Assembly (NCBI RefSeq): GCF_002855515.1
Contig: NZ_PKRP01000001.1
Span: forward strand, 744,001 to 808,000
Source: Rhizobium sp. TH135
GTDB taxonomy: Bacteria; Pseudomonadota; Alphaproteobacteria; Rhizobiales; Rhizobiaceae
Length of the DNA: 64,000 nucleotides
Direction: 5' to 3'
Position 1 is the stretch's first letter. Each line of letters opens with the position of its first letter. Below are positions 43,903-51,941 of this stretch, in pieces. Below the pieces are notes generated by a model, which ran no database searches, had not been told where the DNA came from, and worked only from the letters and a program-made list of their open reading frames with translations. The translations under genes and the position numbers were made by a program.

Positions 43903-43984
43903 AAATTATTTTCTTCTATCGTTGACAAGCGACCACAAAAAACGGATTTTGACCAGACAAAATCGACATTCATGAAAAGAATTT
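43903..43984. promoter_or_regulatory. Paired AT-rich half-sites in the RidA / NTF2-like divergent promoter region
   Basis: AAATTATTTTC (43903-43913) and, in opposite orientation, GAAAAGAATTT (43974-43984) are near-complementary (one mismatch). They sit about 15 bases from each divergent start codon. A TTGACA (43922-43927) lies between them without a strong -10 partner. The layout fits a dimeric RpiR regulator shutting both promoters by looping; this is inference. Confidence 0.4.
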
Positions 43985-43999
43985 AAAAGCGGGGGAGAT

Positions 44000-44491
44000 A
44001 TGCGCGACCCATTCCACAATCCGTTTCCGGCAACAGACGAAGCCCGCCATGCCATATGGGAGATGCTCGTCCCCCGCGATATCGATGCCTTCCTCGCCGC
44101 CGACTGGGGCATGGTCGCCCATGACTTCGTTGAGGACGGCTTCATCGGCATCAGTGGCAATCGCGAGGAGGATCCGGACAAGTGGACGCTGGCATTCCCC
44201 AATCTGCCCGCTTATCGCGACGAGTGGCTGACGCAGGCCAAGGACTTCGCCGCCCAGACCTATGGCGAGGATCCGCGTAGCGCAATCTTCACGACGACGA
44301 CGTTGGAAGAGATCGAGATCTCAGGCGAGACGGCACTGGTGCGCAAGAAGTTCGACGGCGGCATCAAGAAGGTAGACGGCACATTCGACGTCATGCGCTG
44401 GCAGACGCTCTACTATTGCCGCCTGCATGAAGGCCGCTGGAAAATCTCCGGCTTTACCGGTTATCTGCCCAATCCGATGGGCAAGCGCTGA
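44000..44491 (+). CDS. Conserved hypothetical protein, NTF2/SnoaL-like
   Basis: A 163-residue soluble protein, not assigned to a named enzyme. It has the alpha-plus-beta cone pattern of NTF2-like proteins (IDAFLAADWGMVAHDFVEDGFIGI; LEEIEISGETALVRKKFDGGI; QTLYYCRLHEGRWKISGFTGYLP). NTF2-like members act as small enzymes or binding proteins. No signal peptide. Good ribosome site GGGGGAG. First gene of the plus-strand set with M81 copy 2 and the PLP enzyme, so it is probably an auxiliary enzyme of the same pathway. Confidence 0.7.
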   Translation: MRDPFHNPFPATDEARHAIWEMLVPRDIDAFLAADWGMVAHDFVEDGFIGISGNREEDPDKWTLAFPNLPAYRDEWLTQAKDFAAQTYGEDPRSAIFTTTTLEEIEISGETALVRKKFDGGIKKVDGTFDVMRWQTLYYCRLHEGRWKISGFTGYLPNPMGKR

Positions 44492-44528
44492 ACCGCCCTC
44501 AAACCCTCAAGACCCCGGAGGTCAGCCT

Positions 44529-46010
44529 TTGCGCATCTTCACCGCCGCGCTTGCAACGGAAACGAACACCTTCTCCCCGATCTGCATCGACCGGCGCGCC
44601 TTCGAGGATTCGCTCTATGCACCTCCGGGACAACATCCCGCGACACCCACGCTCTGCACCGCGCCGATCACGGTTGGCCGCAAGGTCTGCGCTGACAAGG
44701 GCTGGACCCTGATCGAAGGCACAGCGACCTGGGCGGATCCTGCAGGTCTCGTCAACCGGCAGACATTCGAGAGCCTGCGCGACGAGATCCTCGGCCAGCT
44801 GCGCGGAGCCATGCCCGTCGATGCCGTGGTGCTCGGCCTGCATGGCGCCATGGTCGCAGACGGTTATCTCGACCCGGAAGGCGATCTCTTGACCCGCATA
44901 CGCGAGATCATCGGCCCTGATATCCTTCTCTGCGCAGAGCTCGATCCGCATAGCCACCTGACGGCAAAGCGCGTGGCCGCCGCCGATTTCTTCGTCGTCT
45001 TCAAGGAGTTCCCGCACACCGATTTCGTCGACCGCGCCGAAGATCTCTGGCGGATCGCAGTCGACACGCTGGAAGGTCGGGTGAAGCCGGTCATGTCGGT
45101 TTTCGACTGCCGGATGATCGATATCTTCCCGACGTCGCGCGAGCCGATGCGCAGCTTTGTTGACAGACTTATGGCCATTGAAAAGGTCGATGTAGACGTT
45201 CTGTCACTCTCTGTTATCCACGGCTTCATGGCCGGTGACGTGCCTGAGATGGGCACCAAGACAATTGCTGTGACCAACGGCAATGCTGACAAGGGCGCAA
45301 TGCTCGCCCGCGACCTCGGCCTTGAGCTGTTTGCCAAGCGCGGCACCTTCATGATGCCGCAGATTGATGAGAAGACCGCTCTCGACAAGGCTCTTGCCTA
45401 TCCGGAAGGCCCCGTCGTCATTGCCGACATGTGGGACAATCCGGGTGGCGGCACGGCGGGTGACGCGACCGTGATCCTTGAGGAAATGCTGGCGCGAGGC
45501 GTGACGAATGCCGCTGTCGGCATGATCTGGGATCCGATTGCCGTGCAGATCTGCATGGCCGCCGGCGAAGGCGCTGAAATCCCGCTGCGTTTCGGCGCAA
45601 AATCGGCCCCCGGCACCGGCCACCCGGTCGACGCATTGGTGAAGGTGGTCAAGGTCGTGCCTTCTGCCGAAATGCGTTTCGGCGACAGCATCGCCCCCTT
45701 CGGCGATGCCGCCCATATCCGGCTTGAGGGTATCGACATCATCCTGAGCTCGGTCCGCGTCCAGAGCTACGATCCCTCGCTGTTCACCGCGCTCGGCATC
45801 GACCCGACGACGAAGCACCTGCTGGTCATCAAGTCGACCAACCACTTCTATGCCGCCTTCTCGCAGATCGCCTCGGAAATTCTCTACTGCGCCGCAGGTA
45901 CACCCTATCCGAACGATCCGGCCAAAACAGCCTATCGGCATGTGCGCCGCGATATCTGGCCGATCATGGCCAATCCGCACGAGACGCCCGAAGGCAGCGA
46001 GGCCGCATGA
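44529..46010 (+). CDS. M81-family metallopeptidase (MlrC-like), copy 2
   Basis: A 493-residue MlrC/DUF1485 paralogue. The N-terminus LRIFTAALATETNTFSPICID, metal-site region CAELDPHSHLT, LGLHGAMVADGY and C-terminal DMWDNPGGGTAGDATVIL follow the family. It differs from copy 1 in its metal-site flanks (DPHSH versus DLHGN), so the two enzymes probably have different substrates. Start is TTG at 44529 with GGAGG seven bases upstream. Overlaps the PLP enzyme by four bases (ATGA). Confidence 0.85.
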   Translation: MRIFTAALATETNTFSPICIDRRAFEDSLYAPPGQHPATPTLCTAPITVGRKVCADKGWTLIEGTATWADPAGLVNRQTFESLRDEILGQLRGAMPVDAVVLGLHGAMVADGYLDPEGDLLTRIREIIGPDILLCAELDPHSHLTAKRVAAADFFVVFKEFPHTDFVDRAEDLWRIAVDTLEGRVKPVMSVFDCRMIDIFPTSREPMRSFVDRLMAIEKVDVDVLSLSVIHGFMAGDVPEMGTKTIAVTNGNADKGAMLARDLGLELFAKRGTFMMPQIDEKTALDKALAYPEGPVVIADMWDNPGGGTAGDATVILEEMLARGVTNAAVGMIWDPIAVQICMAAGEGAEIPLRFGAKSAPGTGHPVDALVKVVKVVPSAEMRFGDSIAPFGDAAHIRLEGIDIILSSVRVQSYDPSLFTALGIDPTTKHLLVIKSTNHFYAAFSQIASEILYCAAGTPYPNDPAKTAYRHVRRDIWPIMANPHETPEGSEAA

Positions 46011-47098
46011 TGGAACTCCCCCGCCCCAAGCCCGGCCAGCCGATATCAGAACTCTCCACGCCGCTACCGCTGATCGACGAGCGGAAGCTTGCCACCAATA
46101 TCGAGCGTGTGCAGGCCTACATGGACAGCCACGGCCTCGCCTTCCGTCCGCACATCAAGACCCACAAGATCCCGGCGATCGCAGCCGAACAGGTCAAGGC
46201 GGGCGCGAAGGGCATCAACTGCCAGAAAATCACCGAAGCCGAGATCTTCGCCGATGCCGGCTTCGAAGACCTGCTGATCACATTCAACATTCTGGGCAGC
46301 GAGAAACACAAGCGCCTCGTCGCCCTTAACGCCCGCATTTCCGGCCTGAAGGTCGTAGCGGACAGCGAAACCACCGTACGCGGACTTTCCTGCGCTTTCT
46401 CACAGACCCGCCCGCTGACCGTTCTCGTTGAATGCGACACCGGCGGCGGACGCTGTGGCGTCCAGAGCCCGGATGAGGCCGTAGCACTTGCCGAGACAAT
46501 CGCTGCTGCCCCCGGCCTCACCTTCGGCGGCATCCTGACCTATCCCAAAGCAGACACAGAAGAGGCCGTCGAAGCATTCTTCGCTGCGACACTCGCCGGC
46601 CTCGCGGCCAGTGGCATTGCCTGCCCCATCGTCTCCAATGGCGGCACGCCCAGTCTCTTCTCGGCGCATAAGGTGACCTCGGCGACCGAGCACCGGGCCG
46701 GCACCTATGTCTATAACGATCGCGCGATGGCAAGATCTGGCCATTGCAGCCTCGACGACTGCGCCATGCACATCCTGGCGACCGTCGTCTCCCGTCCGAT
46801 AGAGGATCGCGCCATCCTAGACGCCGGCTCCAAGGCGCTGACTTCGGACCTGCTCGGCTTCTCCGACTACGGCATGATCGTCGAGTATCCAGACGCGGTC
46901 ATTACAGGTCTTTCCGAGGAGCACGGCACGGTCGACCTGTCGAAGGTTGAGGGCCGGCGACCGGAGATCGGCGAAAAGGTCAGGATCATCCCCAACCACA
47001 CCTGCGTGGTCTCGAACCTCTTCGATATCATGACCTTCCACCGCGACGGCATCGTCACCCGTGTGGAAGAGGTCGCAGCCCGAGGGCTCGTCTGGTAA
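46007..47098 (+). CDS. D-threonine aldolase / D-serine dehydratase-type PLP enzyme
   Basis: A 363-residue fold-III (alanine racemase N-terminal) PLP enzyme. The Schiff-base lysine is K51 in RPHIKTHKIP; YVYNDRAM and the metal-binding NHTCVVSN (His and Cys) match the DSD1/D-threonine-aldolase family. These act on D-amino acids: retro-aldol cleavage of D-threonine-type substrates or dehydration of D-serine. Coupled to M81 copy 2 by a four-base overlap. Together they suggest that D-amino acids are released and then broken down; the RidA gene across the divergent promoter fits a dehydratase that makes an imine. Confidence 0.85.
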   Translation: MMELPRPKPGQPISELSTPLPLIDERKLATNIERVQAYMDSHGLAFRPHIKTHKIPAIAAEQVKAGAKGINCQKITEAEIFADAGFEDLLITFNILGSEKHKRLVALNARISGLKVVADSETTVRGLSCAFSQTRPLTVLVECDTGGGRCGVQSPDEAVALAETIAAAPGLTFGGILTYPKADTEEAVEAFFAATLAGLAASGIACPIVSNGGTPSLFSAHKVTSATEHRAGTYVYNDRAMARSGHCSLDDCAMHILATVVSRPIEDRAILDAGSKALTSDLLGFSDYGMIVEYPDAVITGLSEEHGTVDLSKVEGRRPEIGEKVRIIPNHTCVVSNLFDIMTFHRDGIVTRVEEVAARGLVW

Positions 47099-47150
47099 CG
47101 GCTTGCACCTCGCTGTCCTGTACGCCTAGTTTGGCCCCAGGAGGACGATC

Positions 47151-47585
47151 ATGGGCAGGAAGACCACAAACTCGGGAATAGGCCGGCTACGCGGCGGCTG
47201 CATGTGCGGCGCCGTTACCTACGAGGTTACGGATCGCTTCCTCTACGCGATCAACTGTCACTGCTCGAAATGCCGCCGCACCACGGGCGCGGCCTTCAAG
47301 CCCATCGCCGGCGTCACAACTGACGAATTCACGGTGACGGCAGGTGCGGACGCGATGTTCCGCCACGGAGACCCTGAAGGCATCCATGACATGCACTGCC
47401 GCACCTGCGGCTCCCTCGTCTACTCCTGGATCGCCGAGAATGTCAGTGTGAAAGTCCATGTGCCCATGGGCACCCTTATCGACCCGCCCTCGATGAAGCC
47501 CACCATGCACATCTTCGTCGGCTCAAAGGCGCCATGGTACGAGATCCTCGATGACCTGCCGCAGTTCGACGAATTTCCGGGCTGA
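47151..47585 (+). CDS. GFA-family zinc protein (glutathione-dependent formaldehyde-activating-like)
   Basis: A 144-residue protein with the GFA/CENP-V zinc motifs: GGCMCGAVTYEV, CHCSKCRRTTG and CRTCGSLVYS supplying the zinc cysteines. Despite the name, most GFA proteins have no proven reaction. Good ribosome site (AGGAGG). 52 bases separate it from the PLP enzyme, so co-transcription is possible but not certain. No signal peptide. Confidence 0.82.
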   Translation: MGRKTTNSGIGRLRGGCMCGAVTYEVTDRFLYAINCHCSKCRRTTGAAFKPIAGVTTDEFTVTAGADAMFRHGDPEGIHDMHCRTCGSLVYSWIAENVSVKVHVPMGTLIDPPSMKPTMHIFVGSKAPWYEILDDLPQFDEFPG

Positions 47586-47611
47586 CCACAAGCCGCCCCT
47601 TCCCCTAAACG

Positions 47612-47637
47612 AAAAAAGGTCCGCCCGAAGGCGGACC
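47612..47637 (-). terminator. Strong rho-independent terminator of the GlcNAc transporter operon
   Basis: Minus strand: GGTCCGCC-TTCG-GGCGGACC, a perfect eight-base stem with a UUCG tetraloop, followed by six T. It lies 35 bases after the ATPase stop and ends the 53126-47672 operon. Confidence 0.9.
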
Positions 47638-47671
47638 AGGGGATTGGCCTTTGGCATGGCCGGGAGGAGCT

Positions 47672-48802
47672 TTATTCAGCCGCCGTGACGGAGGCGGGCA
47701 AGTCGAGCGTGCGCCAGTCGATGCGCCGTTCCAGCGCCTCGCCATTGGCGTCGAAGAGGTGGCAGTCTGCCGCCATGATGCCGGTGACCATCGGCTGCTC
47801 GACACGGATCGGCGCCGAACCGGGCAAGAGTGCACAATAGGGTTCGCCGTTCGGCAGTGCGGCATAGGCGATGGTGTTGATGCCGAGCCGCTCGATGACG
47901 CTGGGCGTCACCATGATGTTGATATCGCCTTCGCTGAGACGCGTGTGCTCAGGCCGGATACCGAGCGTCAGCGACTGACCGACGAGATCGGGACGCGCAT
48001 CGACCGGGATCAGCGCCGTCTGGCCCTCATAGGAAATCGTCACGCCGATCGCATCGACGCCGACACAGGTGACCGGCACGAAGTTCATCTTCGGGTTGCC
48101 GATGAAGCCGGCCACGAAGGTGTTTTGCGGCTTGTGATAGAGCTCGAGCGGCGCACCCACCTGGGCGATATGGCCGGCATTCAACACGACGATCCGGTCG
48201 GCCATGGTCATGGCCTCGATCTGGTCATGGGTAACGTAGATCATCGTCGCTTCGAGGTCGCGATGCAGCTTTGTAAGCTCGATGCGCATGTCGGCGCGCA
48301 GGGCCGCGTCGAGGTTGGACAGCGGCTCGTCGAAGAGGAAGATCTTCGGTTCGCGCACGATCGCGCGGCCGATGGCAACACGCTGGCGCTGGCCGCCGGA
48401 AAGCTGGCCTGGGCGCTGCTGCAGGCGTTGATCGAGCTGCAGGATCTTGGCAACGCCTCCCACCTTCTCGCGGATCTGCTCTTCTGAGAGCTTCTCGACG
48501 CGCAGTGGGAAGGCAATGTTCTCGAAAACGGACATATGCGGATAAAGCGCGTAGGACTGGAAGACCATGGCGATGCCGCGTTCGACCGGCGGCTTGTCGT
48601 TGACCCGTTCGCCATCGATGACGATGTCACCGTCGGTCGTGTCATCGAGGCCTGCGATCATGCGCAACAGTGTGGACTTGCCGCAGCCCGAGGGTCCGAC
48701 GAAAACGACGAACTCGCCGTCCTTCACCTCGAGATCGACACCCTTGATGACCTCGAAATGTCCGTACGACTTGCGCACCTTTTTCAGAAATAGCTGACCC
48801 AC
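47672..48802 (-). CDS. Sugar ABC transporter ATPase, UgpC/MsmX type
   Basis: A 376-residue ATPase with Walker A GPSGCGKST, Q-loop MVFQSYALYPHM, signature LSGGQRQRV, Walker B IFLFDEPLSNLD and H-switch VTHDQIEAM, followed by a TOBE/MalK regulatory domain. Start is GTG at 48802 with GAGGG upstream. Last gene of the transporter operon, 100 bases after the binding protein with a strong hairpin in the gap, which may set lower expression for the ATPase. Probably energises uptake of GlcNAc or its oligomers. Confidence 0.92.
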   Translation of the reverse strand: MGQLFLKKVRKSYGHFEVIKGVDLEVKDGEFVVFVGPSGCGKSTLLRMIAGLDDTTDGDIVIDGERVNDKPPVERGIAMVFQSYALYPHMSVFENIAFPLRVEKLSEEQIREKVGGVAKILQLDQRLQQRPGQLSGGQRQRVAIGRAIVREPKIFLFDEPLSNLDAALRADMRIELTKLHRDLEATMIYVTHDQIEAMTMADRIVVLNAGHIAQVGAPLELYHKPQNTFVAGFIGNPKMNFVPVTCVGVDAIGVTISYEGQTALIPVDARPDLVGQSLTLGIRPEHTRLSEGDINIMVTPSVIERLGINTIAYAALPNGEPYCALLPGSAPIRVEQPMVTGIMAADCHLFDANGEALERRIDWRTLDLPASVTAAE

Positions 48803-48859
48803 GACCCTCAGTCTCCATTGCCGGTCCTGTAGCGACCAGCCAAACCCGCTTGATGAATT

Positions 48860-48884
48860 CCACGGGCCGAAAACCGGCCCGTGG
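48860..48884 (-). other. Stem-loop between binding-protein and ATPase genes
   Basis: CCACGGGCCG and CGGCCCGTGG form a perfect ten-base stem with a five-base loop, 19 bases after the binding-protein stop and without a T run after it on the minus strand. This position is typical of structures that stabilise abundant binding-protein mRNA and attenuate distal genes. Confidence 0.65.
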
Positions 48885-48902
48885 AGCCTCGGTTGCCCGA
48901 GA

Positions 48903-50123
48903 TTACTTGTACTGCTCGAGTTCGCCGGCAGCCTTCTTCAGGGCATCGGCCGGCTCGGCCTTGCCGGTGACGACAGACTGGACCATCTCGATCATGACGT
49001 TCTGGAAGCCCTTGTAGTCGGTGAAGAGGGGCTCCGGACCACCATAGGCGATGCCGTCGATGAACGGCTTCCAGAAGGGCTCGTTGGCAACGAACTGGTC
49101 GACCACGGCGCCCGGACGAAGCGGGGTAAGGCCAGCGCCGCCCTGCAGTTCGTATTCGTGCTGGATGTCGGTCGAGGTGATGTACTTGGCGAATTCGGTC
49201 GCCTTTTCCTCAACGCCCGAGCCCTTGAAAATGGCAAGGCTGTCGGTGATCAGCAGCGTGCCTTCACCCTTGGCGGACGGACCGAGCGGCAGCGGAGCAA
49301 CGCCCCAGTTGACCTTGGTGTCTTTCAGGCGATAGGCGGCGCCCGAACCGGCCTGGATCATGCCGACCTTGCCGTCGAGGAAGATGGCGCGGATTTCGTT
49401 CTGCTCGTAGGCGGTTGCACCTTCGACGGAGTAAGGCGTGATGTCCTTGTAGGCCTGGAGGGCGGCCAGAACTTCCGGGCTGTCGATGACAATGGCGTCG
49501 CCGTCGATTACCTTGCCGTTGTTGGTGTAAACCCAGTGCATGAACTGGTGCATGGTGTTGTCAAAGGTCTTGGCCGGCAGACCGTAACCGGCAGTGCCAG
49601 TCTTTTCCTTGATCTGCTTGGCGAATTCGATTTCTTCAGCCCAGGTCTTCGGCGGAGTTTCCGGGTCGAGGCCGGCGGCCTTGAACAGGTCCTTGTTCCA
49701 GTACAGCGCCTTGGTCGAGAAGGCGACCGGAACGCCCCACTGCGTGTCTTCGAAGGTCACGGTGTCGACGATGTTCGGGTAGTACGAGGCTTTCTCCTCA
49801 TCCGTCATCGGAACCGGAACGATGAGTTCGTTCTGCGCAAATTCCTTCAGCGTACGCGAGCCGACATAGGCCATGGCAACGGGTGTGCCCGCAACGGCAA
49901 GCGTCGTTGCCTTGTCCTGGCACTGCTCCCAGCCGACGACTTCAGGCTTGACCTTCCAGCCGGCATTCTTGCCTTCCCATTCGGCGATGTACTTCTCGTG
50001 GATCGGGTCGATCTTGTCGCCGCAATAGATCCAGCTGATCTCCTGGTCGGCCGCTAGCGTGGTGAGCGCCGAGCTTGCGAGCAGGGCGAACGAGCCTGCG
50101 AGCATGGTCAGTTTTCTTGTCAT
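48903..50123 (-). CDS. Sugar ABC transporter periplasmic binding protein, probable amino-sugar ligand
   Basis: A 406-residue binding protein. Signal peptide at 1-24 (MTRKLTMLAGSFALLASSAL...LA). The mature protein has ISWIYCGDKIDPIHEKYIAEW, GVPVAFSTKALYWNKDLFKAAGL and a C-terminal FQNVMIEMVQSVVTGKAEPADAL typical of CUT1 receptors. ATG preceded by AGGGGAA. The operon context (dehydrogenase, two permeases, ATPase; divergent GntR-nag operon) points to GlcNAc, chitobiose or related glycans as ligand, which is inferred. Confidence 0.9.
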   Translation of the reverse strand: MTRKLTMLAGSFALLASSALTTLAADQEISWIYCGDKIDPIHEKYIAEWEGKNAGWKVKPEVVGWEQCQDKATTLAVAGTPVAMAYVGSRTLKEFAQNELIVPVPMTDEEKASYYPNIVDTVTFEDTQWGVPVAFSTKALYWNKDLFKAAGLDPETPPKTWAEEIEFAKQIKEKTGTAGYGLPAKTFDNTMHQFMHWVYTNNGKVIDGDAIVIDSPEVLAALQAYKDITPYSVEGATAYEQNEIRAIFLDGKVGMIQAGSGAAYRLKDTKVNWGVAPLPLGPSAKGEGTLLITDSLAIFKGSGVEEKATEFAKYITSTDIQHEYELQGGAGLTPLRPGAVVDQFVANEPFWKPFIDGIAYGGPEPLFTDYKGFQNVMIEMVQSVVTGKAEPADALKKAAGELEQYK

Positions 50124-50187
50124 CGGTAGTTCCCCTTTGTTGACAGATTGAAAGCGTCCGGTTGGCCCGAATTTTGATTGGCAGCCT

Positions 50188-51048
50188 TTATTTCACGGCA
50201 CCAGCGGTCAGTCCGCTGACGAGGTAGCGCTGCAGGAAAAAGATCACGATCATGGCGGGTGCGATCCCGACGAAGCTCGCCGCCATCAGCTCGTTCCAGA
50301 TGACCTCCTGGCGACCGAAATAGGCAAACAGCCCGATCGGAAGCGGCATGTATTCGGTCTTGGAATTGAAGGTGAGGGCAAAGATGAACTGCTGGGCATA
50401 GGCGCCAATGAAGGTGGTGATGGCGACGACAGCGATGCCAGGTGTGGCGAGCGGCAGGATGACCCGGCGGAAGGTGTAGAAATAGCCGGCGCCATCGACA
50501 TAGGCTGCTTCTTCCAGCTCCCGTGGGATGCGCATCATGTAGGTGCGCAACAGCCAGATGGCCGACGGGATGAGAAAGGCGACACCCGGCACTATCATCG
50601 CAAAGTAGGTGTTCAGCACGCCCATCGACCGCATCAGCCGGAAGAGCGGGATGAGCAGCACGGCGCCCGAGAACATGTTGACCGCGAGGAAGGCTGCAAG
50701 CAGCTGGCCACGACCGCGGAACTCGAAGCGGGCAAAGGCGTAGGATGCCGGCACCACGAGCAGGAGCACGACCATGGTTGCGATCGTCGAGATGAAGAAG
50801 GAGTTGAAGATATAGCGCGCAAAGCCCGGCACGCTGTCCCACATGGTGATGTAAGCATCGAACGAACCGTTTTCCGGCCAGAAACGATAGGGCGAGGAAA
50901 ACAGCTGGCTGAGCGGCTTGAGCGACACCAGGAAGCCTTCGACGAAGGGCGCGAGCACGAATGTCAGGAAGAGCGCGATACCCGCATAGATGCCGACCAA
51001 TTCATACCAGCGATAGCGGTTGATCAGGGCTGTCTTGTCGTAGCTCAT
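50188..51048 (-). CDS. Sugar ABC transporter permease, MalG type
   Basis: A 286-residue permease with six helices, EAA loop (LEEAAYVDGAGYFYTFRRVILPLATPG) and the standard ending QRYLVSGLTAGAVK. ATG at 51048 gives MSYDKTALINRYRWYELVG and overlaps the MalF-type permease stop by four bases; a longer frame continuing upstream through that gene is rejected. Partner of the next permease in the predicted amino-sugar importer. Confidence 0.9.
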   Translation of the reverse strand: MSYDKTALINRYRWYELVGIYAGIALFLTFVLAPFVEGFLVSLKPLSQLFSSPYRFWPENGSFDAYITMWDSVPGFARYIFNSFFISTIATMVVLLLVVPASYAFARFEFRGRGQLLAAFLAVNMFSGAVLLIPLFRLMRSMGVLNTYFAMIVPGVAFLIPSAIWLLRTYMMRIPRELEEAAYVDGAGYFYTFRRVILPLATPGIAVVAITTFIGAYAQQFIFALTFNSKTEYMPLPIGLFAYFGRQEVIWNELMAASFVGIAPAMIVIFFLQRYLVSGLTAGAVK

Positions 51049-51929
51049 CGGGCATGCTCCTGCGAGAGACGGCTGGTCACGCGGAAATAGGCGACGCAGA
51101 AGATCGAGAGGAAGATGCAGATCAGGACTGCACGGGCGGCACCCTCCCCGTATTTCTTCGAGCCGATCGCGGTGTGATAGGTATCGATGATCATCGTGGT
51201 GGTCTCGCCGCTCGGCCCGCCGCGCGTCAGGATCCAGATGATGTCGAAGGAGTTGAAGGTCGCGATCAGGGACAGCATCGACATGGTGATCATGGCCGGC
51301 AGGATCAGCGGCAGGGTGATGCGGCGGAAGCGATAGAAGCGGCCTGCACCATCCGTCCATGCGGCCTCGTAGAGATCCTGGGGGATCGCCTGCATGGCAG
51401 CCAGCATGTAGAGCGTGACCATCGGCACACCGATCCACACATCGGTGAAGATCGTTGCCCAGAAGGCGGTCGAACCATAGGCCAGGAAGGCGACGGGTCC
51501 GTCGACCACGCCCATGCGCTGCAGCACGCCGGAAATCATCCCGAACTGGCCGTTATACATCCAGCCCCACATGAAAATGCCGATCGCCATGGGCACGATC
51601 CAGGGCGGCATGGTGAGCACCCGGAAAAGTGTGCGGCCAGGCACCGCCGTGTTCAGCATCGCGGCACCGAATGTGCCGATGATCATCTTGATCGACACCG
51701 AGAAGAAGGTCCAGATGAAGGTCCTGATGATGACGGTGGCGAAGGTATCGTTGAAGATCTTCTCGTAGTTCACCCAGCCCACCCAATTTGTCGTCTTCTT
51801 GAGCGACGCGTCGGTGAACGAGAGAATGAAGGTCTGCACCAGCGGATAGGCGACGATGACGGCGATATAGAGAAGGGCCGGCGCAATCAGCAGCCAGGCA
51901 AAGATGATAGCACTTCGGCGAGCTTGCAT
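51045..51929 (-). CDS. Sugar ABC transporter permease, MalF type
   Basis: A 294-residue permease: six helices beginning IIFAWLLIAPALLYIAVIVAYP, LSFTDASL motif and EAA loop (LYEAAWTDGAGRFYRFRRITLPLILPA). Twelve bases after the Gfo/Idh/MocA dehydrogenase stop and overlapping the MalG-type gene, so all are one transcript. Forms the membrane channel of the predicted amino-sugar importer. Confidence 0.9.
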   Translation of the reverse strand: MQARRSAIIFAWLLIAPALLYIAVIVAYPLVQTFILSFTDASLKKTTNWVGWVNYEKIFNDTFATVIIRTFIWTFFSVSIKMIIGTFGAAMLNTAVPGRTLFRVLTMPPWIVPMAIGIFMWGWMYNGQFGMISGVLQRMGVVDGPVAFLAYGSTAFWATIFTDVWIGVPMVTLYMLAAMQAIPQDLYEAAWTDGAGRFYRFRRITLPLILPAMITMSMLSLIATFNSFDIIWILTRGGPSGETTTMIIDTYHTAIGSKKYGEGAARAVLICIFLSIFCVAYFRVTSRLSQEHAR

Positions 51930-51941
51930 CCGACCGCTCCT

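Noticed and set aside
51049-51438. Longer version of the MalG-type permease
   Set aside because: It would overlap the MalF-type gene by hundreds of bases; ATG at 51048 gives a normal permease start.
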